The translations under genes were made by a program, and so were the position numbers. Positions 57,281 through 64,000 of a stretch of 64,000 bases of DNA are shown here, in pieces (positions within the stretch are counted from its first letter, which is position 1; each line of letters starts with the position of its first letter). The DNA lies in NCBI RefSeq assembly GCF_017573505.1, contig NZ_JAGEOJ010000008.1:310001-374000 (forward strand), given 5' to 3'. This DNA is from Actinomadura barringtoniae (GTDB lineage Bacteria; Actinomycetota; Actinomycetes; Streptosporangiales; Streptosporangiaceae). Below the pieces are notes generated by a model. That model did no database searches. It was not told the DNA's origin and was given only the letters and a program-made list of their open reading frames with translations.

Positions 57281-58132
57281 ATGTCGGAACACGGCTCGAC
57301 CGTTCGCCGCCGAGCGATCGGCAAAGCGCTGCGCGCAGTGCGCGAGGAGGCCGGATACTCCCTCGCCGCCGCCAGTCGGCACGTTGAACGCTCGGCCTCG
57401 TCCCTCAGCATCATTGAGAACGGCGGCCAGCTACTCCGCCCCCGCGACCTGAACTTCATCCTGGACAGCTACGAGGTCGACCCCGGCCTCCGCGCCACCC
57501 TGCTGACCCTCACCAAGCAGGAGCAGCAAACCGGCTGGTGGAACGAGTTCAGGGACATCACCTCGTTGGATGACCGCGACTACGTGTCCCTGGAGAACTC
57601 CGCAAGCAGGCTGTCGGGTATCTACACGCAAAGCATCCCAGGGCTGCTGCAGACGGAGGAATACACGCGTTCCATCATGCGTGCGAGCCTGTTTGAGAAC
57701 GATCCGCGTCGGGCCGAACGCTATGTGGGTTTCCGAATGGCGCGGCAGCGGGTCCTGCGTTCACCCGCCCCTCCACAGCTGCACGTGATCATCGATGAAG
57801 CCGCACTTCGCCGTGTTCGCAGCGAGCCAGGCGTCATGAGCGACCAGCTTCAACACTTGCTCGACCGGTCACGCGACGAGCACGTCACCATCCAAGTCCT
57901 TTCCTTCTCCAGCGCGGCTGCTGTCACGCACAACGGAACGTTTGCGATCGTGGAGGTCGGTGCCCCATCCACGCTCAGCGTTGTGCTGGTCGATCGACTC
58001 ACAAAGCGGATCTCCATAGAGGACGCGGAGGAGATCGACCGCTTCCACGTTGCCTTCCGACAAACCGTCCCGGTCGCTCTATCTCCTCATGATTCCCGAA
58101 TCATGATCGAGGAGGTAGCGTCACAACTATGA
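57281..58132 (+). CDS. XRE-family regulator with DUF5753
   Basis: 283 residues. An N-terminal helix-turn-helix (IGKALRAVREEAGYSLAAASRHVERSASSLSIIENG) is followed by the DUF5753 domain: LENSASRLSGIYTQSIPGLLQTEEYTRSI, ARQRVLRSPAPPQLHVIIDEAALRR, and QVLSFSSAAAVTHNGTFAIVEV. This is the actinomycete WhiJ-like type, usually beside a DUF397 partner, as here. It probably binds DNA and is modulated by the small protein. Confidence 0.92.
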   Translation: MSEHGSTVRRRAIGKALRAVREEAGYSLAAASRHVERSASSLSIIENGGQLLRPRDLNFILDSYEVDPGLRATLLTLTKQEQQTGWWNEFRDITSLDDRDYVSLENSASRLSGIYTQSIPGLLQTEEYTRSIMRASLFENDPRRAERYVGFRMARQRVLRSPAPPQLHVIIDEAALRRVRSEPGVMSDQLQHLLDRSRDEHVTIQVLSFSSAAAVTHNGTFAIVEVGAPSTLSVVLVDRLTKRISIEDAEEIDRFHVAFRQTVPVALSPHDSRIMIEEVASQL

Positions 58133-58326
58133 CCAGACCGGACCCTTCCCACTCCGCCTGGCGAAAGAGCACCCACAGCGACGCAGAGCAAGCCACGTGC
58201 GTCGAGGTGGCACAGCAGGATCACCGCATCGCCGTGCGCGACTCCATGGACCCGGACGGCCCCAGGCTCTCCCTCTCCGGTCCTGCCTGGCGCGCCTTTC
58301 TGAGCGGCATCAAGTCTCGGGCTTGA
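58129..58326 (+). CDS. DUF397 small protein
   Basis: 65 residues: SAWRKSTHSDAEQATCVEVA, IAVRDSMDPDGPRLSLSGPAWRAFLSGIK. The WRKS.S....CVEVA...VRDS....P.L....AW..F pattern is diagnostic of DUF397. The ATG overlaps the XRE gene stop (ATGA). Members act as partners of the WhiJ/DUF5753 regulators in development or antibiotic control, possibly as toxin-antitoxin-like pairs. Confidence 0.93.
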   Translation: MTRPDPSHSAWRKSTHSDAEQATCVEVAQQDHRIAVRDSMDPDGPRLSLSGPAWRAFLSGIKSRA

Positions 58327-58360
58327 ATCTGACATTGGTGTGAGGTTCTACCTTGGCGGC

Positions 58361-59239
58361 ATGACGAACACCGCTGAGAACCAACTCTTCGACTACAGCC
58401 CCATCACCGACCGCCCGCAGCTCACGTGGCCTGGCGGCGCCAAGGTCGCGTTCTACGTCGGCCTCAACATTGAGCACTTCCTCGTTGATCGCCCGTCCAC
58501 CAGCATTTGGCCCGGCACGGCGGAGTTGGTCCCGGACGCGCTCAACTACGGCTGGCGCGACTACGGCCCCCGCGTCGGCATCTGGCGAACGATCCAGAGC
58601 CTGGACCGGCACGGCATCCGGGCGAGCGCGCTCCTCAACTCCGACGCCGCCAAGCACTACCCGCAGATCATCAAGGCCGGTGTGGAGCGCGATTGGGCCT
58701 GGCTGGCGCACGGCCGTACCAACTCGATCCTGCACGCCGACATGTCCGAGGACGAAGAGCGCGCCGTACTCACCGACATCGTCGGCACCATCACCGACGC
58801 GACCGGCCAGCGCCCTAATGGCTGGATGGGCCCCGGCCTCACCGAGACCTTCAACACCCCGGCCCTCCTCGCCGAGCAAGGCCTGAGCTACATCCTGGAC
58901 TGGACGAACGACGACCAGCCGTACGCCCTCAACGTGCCCGGAATGTTCAGCGTCCCCTACACCGTCGAGCTGAACGACCTGGGCCTCTTCTCCAAGGGCA
59001 CCACCGGCCCGGATTTCGTTCAGATCGTCAAGGACCAGTACGAGCAGCTGCGCGACGACTCCGAGCACAGCGGCCGCGTGATGGCCCTGGCCCTGCACCC
59101 GTTCGTGACCGGCCAGCCGTTCCGCGCCAAGTACCTGGACCAGGCGCTGGAGTTCGTCGCCGCGCAGCCGGACGTCTGGCTGACCACCAGCGACGAGATC
59201 GCCGACCACTACAAGCGCACGCTCCAGGAACGCCCGTAG
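58361..59239 (+). CDS. Polysaccharide deacetylase-like hydrolase (PuuE/allantoinase branch)
   Basis: 292 residues from the ATG at 58361. The NodB-type barrel motifs are LNSDAAKHYPQIIKAGVERDWAWLAHGRTNS, ATGQRPNGWMGPGLTETFNTPALLAEQGLSYILDW, and ALALHPFVTGQPFRAKYLDQAL. The usual TFD metal Asp motif is degenerate. The closest families are ureidoglycolate/allantoinase PuuE-like proteins. A GTG seven codons upstream is an alternative. It is the last co-directional gene before the DUF222 element. Confidence 0.75.
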   Translation: MTNTAENQLFDYSPITDRPQLTWPGGAKVAFYVGLNIEHFLVDRPSTSIWPGTAELVPDALNYGWRDYGPRVGIWRTIQSLDRHGIRASALLNSDAAKHYPQIIKAGVERDWAWLAHGRTNSILHADMSEDEERAVLTDIVGTITDATGQRPNGWMGPGLTETFNTPALLAEQGLSYILDWTNDDQPYALNVPGMFSVPYTVELNDLGLFSKGTTGPDFVQIVKDQYEQLRDDSEHSGRVMALALHPFVTGQPFRAKYLDQALEFVAAQPDVWLTTSDEIADHYKRTLQERP

Positions 59240-59279
59240 CCGTGGCCACGACGGCCGCCGGCCTTTGTTGATCAGCTAA

Positions 59280-59640
59280 CCGCTCACCACCGGGCGGCAT
59301 CGGTCGCCCCTTCCGCTGAGATCTGGTGCCCGCCTGCGGGTTGAGTGATGGCTACAGACCAAAAGCTCGGCGACGAAAAGAGTGGGCGGGTGGCTGGACG
59401 TTGGTGTTCGAGTGCGGGTTTCGCGGTGGCTGATGTTCGAACCCTTAGCGCGCTTCGCGCGGGATGCGGCTACGATCACCCCTTCCGCTCGGCTTCCCGC
59501 CCGTCTACGGGTTGAAGCTGGTTGAAGGCCGAAAAGCTCAGCGACGACGAAGGAAGGAGCCGGGCCCGGATGGGCTGGTCGGGCGCGGACCTCACGTGGC
59601 TGAGCCACAAGCCCGTGGAGCCGCGCTTCACACAGAAAAG
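59280..59640 (+). repeat. Upstream arm of DUF222 element: two long repeat units
   Basis: 475 bases around this stretch are gene-free. Two units, about 167 bases apart, share CCCCTTCCGCT, GGGTTGA, (C/G)CCAAAAGCTC(A/G)GCGACGA, and GCGCGCTTCGCGCGGGAT-like ends. The same block occurs in reverse orientation several times downstream of the HNH gene. From 59637 the DNA becomes AT-rich, up to the HNH start; ATCACA-N9-TGTGAT lies at 59680-59700. Confidence 0.75.
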
Positions 59641-59714
59641 ACGCCATCGAAAGAATCTTCGAATATTTTCTATTCGATCATCACATTGACGCACTGTGAT
59701 GGTAAAGTAACGGT

Positions 59715-60977
59715 ATGAGTTCGATCGTGGCGGACCCCGCATCCGCTTCCACCCGGCAGCTGGTGGAAGCGGCATCCGTCATATTCTCCGAACTCGCCAA
59801 CCGGGCCGCGCCCGAATCTGGCACCGCCTGCATGGAGCTGGCCGAGGCACTGGCCAGAGCCACTGACCAGGCCGAGCATGCGCTGGCCGGGCTGATCGCC
59901 GTGGTCGACCGGACCGGCGAGATGAAGCACTGGGGCCTGCCCTCCACCCAGGCCTGGCTGCGCTGCCGGATGGGCATGCGCGAAGGCCGCGCCAAGGAAC
60001 GCATCACTCTCGCCCGCCAACTCCACCGCCTCGGCCGCGTCCGCAAAGACCTGGCCGCCGGTGACTTGTCCTTCGGCTACGCCGCCACCATCGCCGACGC
60101 CGTGCAGCGCCTGGGCGACGACGACACCGCCGTCGCCGAGGACATCCTCCTCACCGCCGCAGGCGAAGGCCTGTCGGCCGGGAAGGTCGCCAAACTGGGC
60201 GGCAAGATCCACGACCTGGTCCGCGAGCACAACGGCGAAGAGAGGCCACCCGAGGACATCCAGCGCGGCTATGAGCGCTCCTGGGTGACCGTCAGCCGGT
60301 CGCTGGATGGGGGCTGCTACCTCAAGGGCTGGCTCAACCCCGAAGACACCGCCATCCTCGACGGCACCCTCGCGCCCCTCGCCAAACCCGCCGGAACTGA
60401 CGACTACCGAGACTTGGCTGAGCGGACCGCCGCCGCCCTCACCACCGTGCTCGCCGGAGGCCACGGAGCCACCCGCGTCACCGTCATCGCCGACCTAGAG
60501 ACCCTCACCGGCGCCGACACCCCCGGACGACTCCGCGACGGCACCCCAATCCCCGCCGAACAAGTCCGCCGCCTAGCGCTGACCGCCGGAATCTCACCCC
60601 TGATCCTCGGCCCCGGACACATCCCCCTCTACCTCGGCCACACCATCCGAATCGCCAACTCCGGCCAACGCCGCGTCCTCGAAACCCTCTACGACACCTG
60701 CGCCGTCCACGGCTGCGAAGTCCCCGGCTTCCTCTGCGAAGTCGACCACGTCGACGGCTGGGCACTCGGCAGCCCCACCGACATCGACAAACTCACCCTC
60801 TGCTGCGGCTGGCACAACCGCTGGAAACACACCAACCCCCAACAGATACAGATCAGCAAAACCGACGGCCGATTCGTCTACCGGACCCTGGCGCCCGACG
60901 GGATCGCACGAGCTCGAAGATCGACCCCCGAACACGACGCCAACCCCTGGCACGACGACCACCCCCTAGCCGCCTGA
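59715..60977 (+). CDS. DUF222/HNH endonuclease (13E12 repeat family)
   Basis: 420 residues. Residues about 30-250 are DUF222 (LAEALARATDQAEHALAGLIAVVDRTGEMKHWG, LARQLHRLGRVRKDLAAGDLSFGYAATIA). The C-terminal HNH domain is CEVDHVDGWALGSPTDIDKLTLCCGWHNRWKH with the metal-binding His, Asn and His set. The family is the 13E12 repeat protein of mycobacteria, thought to be a mobile or homing-type nuclease. The promoter region is AT-rich compared with its surroundings. Inverted repeat arrays flank the gene. Confidence 0.93.
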   Translation: MSSIVADPASASTRQLVEAASVIFSELANRAAPESGTACMELAEALARATDQAEHALAGLIAVVDRTGEMKHWGLPSTQAWLRCRMGMREGRAKERITLARQLHRLGRVRKDLAAGDLSFGYAATIADAVQRLGDDDTAVAEDILLTAAGEGLSAGKVAKLGGKIHDLVREHNGEERPPEDIQRGYERSWVTVSRSLDGGCYLKGWLNPEDTAILDGTLAPLAKPAGTDDYRDLAERTAAALTTVLAGGHGATRVTVIADLETLTGADTPGRLRDGTPIPAEQVRRLALTAGISPLILGPGHIPLYLGHTIRIANSGQRRVLETLYDTCAVHGCEVPGFLCEVDHVDGWALGSPTDIDKLTLCCGWHNRWKHTNPQQIQISKTDGRFVYRTLAPDGIARARRSTPEHDANPWHDDHPLAA

Positions 60978-61044
60978 CCAAGGCCCGGAGCCTCACCCAC
61001 TCCGGGCTACAGGCACGCCCACGCGCGCCCCTTCCCCCGGCGCC

Positions 61045-61800
61045 TTCCCGCGCGAAGCGCGGCCCAAAGGCATGAACCCCAGCCACGTGACCACCCGCAC
61101 CCGACCAGCACACCCCAGCCAGCACCCCTCCTTGCTCGTCGCTGAGCTTTTCGGCCTTCAGCCATCACCCACCCCCGGCCGGGCAGCGACCGCCACGGAA
61201 GGGGAGACCGCTGCCGCCCAATCCGCGCGAAGCCCGCCACCAAGCACCAACCCCAACCCCGCGCCGACCCGCACCCGACCAGCAACCCCCGACCCCGACC
61301 CCGACCCCGACCCCACCTTCCTCACCACCGAACACTTCGGCCTTCAGCCAACACCCACCCCCAGCCGGGCAACAACCGCAACCGAAAGGGCAACCGCTGC
61401 CGCAGATCCCGCGCGAAGCGCGCCACCAAGCACGAACCCCAACCCCGCGCCGACCCGCACCCGACCAGCAACCCCCGCCCTGCCCCTTCCTTCCTCGTCG
61501 CTGAGCTTTTCGGCCTTCAACCAACACCCACCCGGTAGCCGGACACCCAATCGCAACGGAAGGGGCGACCGCTGCCGCAGATCCCACGCGGAGCGCACTA
61601 CCAAGCACGAACCCCAACCCCGTGGTGACCCGCAGCCGACCAGCGCACCCCCAGCCCCGCCCCCGCCTTCCGCGTCGCCGAGCTTTTCGGCCTTCAACCA
61701 ACACCCCACCCGCCAGCCGGGCAGCGACCGCAACAGAAGGGGCAACCGCTGCCACCCAACCCGCGCGAAACGCGAACCTCAGCCACGCGACCTCACCCAA
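61045..61800 (-). repeat. Downstream arm of DUF222 element: four to five 173-186-bp units
   Basis: Landmarks repeat in order: GCGCGAAGCGC near 61051, 61224, 61407, 61585 and 61761; GAGCTTTTCGGCCTTCA near 61144, 61503 and 61680 with a diverged copy near 61330; and the GGAAGGGG-type end of each unit. They are the reverse complement of the two upstream units. The region has no real gene although frames stay open in several directions. Confidence 0.8.
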
Positions 61801-61968
61801 GCGGTCCACGGACTCCTGCTCCGGCCCGCGCATGACGCAGCCAACCTCAGAAGCACCAACGTCCGCTCCCCTCGTGACCAGTCGTGACCAGCGGTCTTCT
61901 CGACAGGCCACTGCCCGCCTGAAACGATCTTGGCCCCAAGGGCATGGAATCGGGCGTAAGGGGCGGGC

Positions 61969-62820
61969 ATGGGGAAGGTTGCGATCGTGACGGGCGGCAA
62001 CCAAGGGCTGGGCCTGGCCTTGGTTCGCGGGCTCTGCCGGGAGCTGGGCGAGAACGGCGTCGTCTACCTTGCGGCGCGCGACCGGGGGCGCGGTGAGCAG
62101 GCCGTACGGGAGTTGGAAGGCGAAGGATCGTCGCCTCGACTGGAGTTGCTGAACGTGCGGGACGACGCTTCGGTGCGGCAGTGCGCCGATCGTTTGGCGG
62201 AACGGCACGGCGGCGTGGACATCGTCATCTCGAATGCGGCCGCGCGGATCTCGCCGGGCGTTCCGAACGCCGATCAGGTCCGGGACTTCGTCGACACCAA
62301 CAACCACGGCACACGTCGCATGATCGAGGCGTTCGGTCCGCGGCTCCGCGACGGGGCGCGCTTCGTCGTGGTGGCCAGTTCGTTCGGCACGTTGGCGAGC
62401 CTGGATCCGCGGCTGCATCAGCGCTTCAACACCGAACACATGACCCAGGCCGATGTCGCCAAGGTGATGGACGCGTACGTGGACGCGGTGGAGGCGGGCC
62501 GGGCGACCGACGAGGGCTGGCCCGACTGGATCAATCCGCCGTCCAAGGTCGGTCAGGTCGCCGCCGTCAGGGTGATGGCCCGTGACATGGCCGAGGAGGC
62601 GGCGTGGCGCGACATCATCATCAACGCCGCCTGCCCGGGCCTGGTGGACACCGCGGCCTCCCGTCCCTGGTTCGACGACATGACCGAGGCCCTATCACCC
62701 GATCAGGCCGCCGTTGATGTGCTCTGGCTCGCGACGCTGCCGGTCGGCACGCGCCGGCCGTACGGCGAGCTCGTCCAGTACCGCACGGTGCTCCCGTTCA
62801 TCCAGGAACCGACCGGCTGA
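61969..62820 (+). CDS. SDR-family protein lacking the catalytic Tyr
   Basis: 283 residues. The Rossmann motif TGGNQGLGLALVRG near the start and ISNAAARISP give an NAD(P)-dependent SDR, closest to carbonyl reductase (GWPDW..PSKVGQ region). In that family the Tyr-x-x-x-Lys motif is Y-G-V-S-K; here the aligned segment is INPPSK, with Asn in place of Tyr. The catalytic Ser is in VVASSFG. It may have an altered activity or no redox activity. Stop overlaps the convergent DUF1772 gene end. Confidence 0.85.
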   Translation: MGKVAIVTGGNQGLGLALVRGLCRELGENGVVYLAARDRGRGEQAVRELEGEGSSPRLELLNVRDDASVRQCADRLAERHGGVDIVISNAAARISPGVPNADQVRDFVDTNNHGTRRMIEAFGPRLRDGARFVVVASSFGTLASLDPRLHQRFNTEHMTQADVAKVMDAYVDAVEAGRATDEGWPDWINPPSKVGQVAAVRVMARDMAEEAAWRDIIINAACPGLVDTAASRPWFDDMTEALSPDQAAVDVLWLATLPVGTRRPYGELVQYRTVLPFIQEPTG

Positions 62821-63313
62821 CGGTGACGGGCGGGCGCGCGAACGGGCGGCCGAGGACTGCGACGCAGAGGAAGCCGGAAGCGATGGCGATCAGAACGGTC
62901 CGGATGGCATGGGCGATCTGCCAGCGGTCACGGACCTCGGCCCAGTCCGGCGGAGGGGTCCTGGCGTTCCAGTCGATCTGCTCGAAGTTGATGGGACCGT
63001 TCACCACGACCGTGATGAGGAGGGCAAGCACCAGGAGCACAAGCGCGACCACAGCGGGCCGGAACGCTGGGCTGCCCGTCCTGCGGGCGATCACGACCAG
63101 CATCACCACGGCGATGAGCGTGGGAACGAAGACGGCACTGATGAACCACGTGAGATAGCCATACTCCGCCTGTCTGACCTGGACGTACGCCGGACCGCCG
63201 AGCCGGCGCATCGCCAGTTCCAGGACGAGAACCGTGAGAGCGATCCCAGAGAGCACACCGCCACCGAGCAGGCTCACCCATCGAGTGATCGCGACCAGCC
63301 TGGTGTTCGTCAT
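62798..63313 (-). CDS. DUF1772 membrane protein
   Basis: 171 residues from the ATG at 63313. Four membrane helices, the second and third being LTWFISAVFVPTLIAVVMLVVIA and PAVVALVLLVLALLITVVV. The DUF1772 signature NGPINFEQIDWNARTPPPDWAEVRDRWQIAHAIRTVL follows. The family includes anthrone oxygenase-like proteins. It is convergent with the SDR gene and overlaps it by 23 bases. Confidence 0.85.
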   Translation of the reverse strand: MTNTRLVAITRWVSLLGGGVLSGIALTVLVLELAMRRLGGPAYVQVRQAEYGYLTWFISAVFVPTLIAVVMLVVIARRTGSPAFRPAVVALVLLVLALLITVVVNGPINFEQIDWNARTPPPDWAEVRDRWQIAHAIRTVLIAIASGFLCVAVLGRPFARPPVTVSRSVPG

Positions 63314-63368
63314 CGCGCACGCTCCCGTGGGACTCGGACGTTCACCACTCCAGCATCTGCCCGGCCCC

Positions 63369-63400
63369 CTACTGGTATGACGGCCTACTGGTATGACGGC
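63369..63400. repeat. Perfect two-copy 16-bp direct repeat
   Basis: CTACTGGTATGACGGC occurs twice without a gap, about 55 bases upstream of the DUF1772 start. It could be tandem operator sites or a new repeat. Confidence 0.8.
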
Positions 63401-63534
63401 GGGGCGGCGGCATTTGTGACCCACCTGACAAGAAGTGCTCGGACAATCAACTGCTTGCTTTAGAGAACGCAACGCTCGATGCGCCTACCGTGACGTCGAT
63501 CGCGGTAACCGGTTCGGCCCCGTACCTGGCATCT

Positions 63535-64000
63535 AACCCAACGCCAAGGCTCACGCCCAGGCCAGGGCTCTGACCCAGGTGCGGACCGGGCCGTGGCCCT
63601 GGCTCGGATGTCGACCCTGGCTCAGGTGCCTGCACTGGCTCGGGTGCCTGCACTGGCTCGGGTGCCTGCACTGGCTCGGGTGTCGGCCCTGGCTCGGGTG
63701 TCGGCCCTGGCTCGGCTCGGGTGCCTGCACTGGTCGTGGCACTGGCGCTGGCCCTGGCTCACGCGCCGACGGCGGCTCGGGTCCGCGCTCTGGCGCTGGT
63801 CTTGGCGCTGGCCTTGGCGCAGGTGCCAGTGCCGGCCCGATCCAAGCGCGGGCGCTGGCCCAGGCGCAGGCGCTCGCGCGTGGTCCGGCGCTGGTCCCGG
63901 TCTGCGCGCTGGCCTTGGCGCAGGTGCCAGTGCTCGCGCTGGACCGGGAGCCGGCCCTGGCCCTGGCCCAGGCGCAGGCGCTCGCGCGTGGTCCGGCGCT
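63535..64000. repeat. Large low-complexity repeat tract at the window edge
   Basis: 18-bp units (GGCTCGGGTGCCTGCACT) three to four times, then GGTGTCGGCCCTGGCTCG twice. Larger copies follow: GCCTTGGCGCAGGTGCCAGTG at 63811 and 63912, and a 35-bp block at 63858-63892 and 63966-64000. Plus-strand frames remain open to the edge, but the composition (Ala/Leu/Arg or Gly/Ala) and lack of a conserved domain argue for an untranslated array. The rest of 63314-63534 shows nothing recognisable. Confidence 0.7.

Noticed and set aside
59680..59700. ATCACA-N9-TGTGAT upstream of the HNH gene as a CRP site
   Set aside because: The spacer is 9, not 6, so it does not fit the CRP/GlxR consensus. It is mentioned only as an inverted repeat.
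61072..61887. Plus-strand open frame of about 270 codons after the HNH gene
   Set aside because: It reads through the repeat units; its translation is Pro/Thr/Ala-rich and repeats with the DNA. There is no ribosome site or domain.
61165..62439. Minus-strand open frame with repeated VEGRKAQRR-like segments
   Set aside because: It runs antisense through the SDR gene and the repeat arrays. The repeated peptide merely reflects the repeated DNA.
63447..63742. Short minus-strand frames with PEPVQA repeats
   Set aside because: The frame is closed by TGA at about 63760 upstream and consists only of repeat translation. It has no ribosome site or conserved part.

Overview
The window is high-GC DNA from a filamentous-type actinomycete. 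Support comes from GTG/TTG starts, extensive ATGA/GTGA overlaps, and the conserved actinobacterial block pyrG-nudix-xerD-parA-scpA-scpB-rluB-aroH-tyrA-cmk-der. An ectABCD cluster, a DUF5753/DUF397 regulator pair and a DUF222-HNH (13E12-type) element fit the same picture. A Streptosporangiales relative such as Actinomadura is a reasonable guess, but genus cannot be fixed from sequence reading alone. No rRNA, tRNA, CRISPR array or prophage was recognised.

Layout. 1-3.7 kb (minus): a partial HdeD-like membrane protein, a ClpB/ClpC-like AAA+ unfoldase and a DUF421 membrane protein. 3.9-7.2 kb (plus): an operon of GadC-like amino-acid permease, a single-span membrane protein and an M20 dipeptidase. 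7.3-12.3 kb (minus): GTP-dependent PEP carboxykinase with CRP-like and GntR-like palindromes upstream, then molybdate transport modABC behind an HTH-TOBE protein. 12.5-18 kb: a PH-like membrane protein, an HSL-type esterase, a bacterial nitric oxide synthase coupled to a tiny basic protein, a deoxyribosyltransferase-like/Nudix fusion, and two small membrane proteins.

18-30 kb (minus) is the housekeeping block for pyrimidine nucleotides (pyrG, cmk), tyrosine/prephenate synthesis (aroH, tyrA), ribosome maturation (der, rluB) and chromosome segregation (parA, a ParA-adjacent small protein, scpA, scpB, xerD). 30.5-35.2 kb holds a long coiled-coil protein, a prolyl iminopeptidase-like hydrolase and a secreted phosphodiesterase/phosphatase. 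35.7-42.4 kb is a compatible-solute region: ectABCD for ectoine and 5-hydroxyectoine synthesis, followed by ehuBCDA for uptake. 42.7-49.3 kb holds two secreted proteins, a thiolase-like/DUF35 pair, a second prolyl iminopeptidase paralogue, a nitronate-monooxygenase-like enzyme and an anchored SGNH esterase. 49.5-52.9 kb holds DUF4126, Uma2 and a P1B-3 copper ATPase behind two CsoR-like boxes. 53-57.2 kb is homogentisate catabolism (hmgA, an unknown protein, fahA) with a divergent IclR regulator. 57.3-64 kb holds the XRE/DUF397 pair, a polysaccharide deacetylase-like enzyme, the DUF222-HNH gene between inverted repeat arrays, an SDR-like protein, a DUF1772 protein and a repeat tract cut by the window end.

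The most striking genome-scale signal is a high density of short tandem repeats (12-27 bp units) placed at gene ends. Several begin inside the last codons of a gene and copy its stop codon repeatedly into the intergenic space: DUF421, both prolyl iminopeptidase paralogues and ectB. Others are in frame and extend or interrupt proteins: a roughly 270-residue Gly/Ala/Asp/Ser tail on ScpA, the NOS tail, the Nudix N-terminus, and a loop in the protein between HmgA and FahA. I regard these arrays, and the repeat-flanked DUF222-HNH element, as the best candidates for something not yet described.
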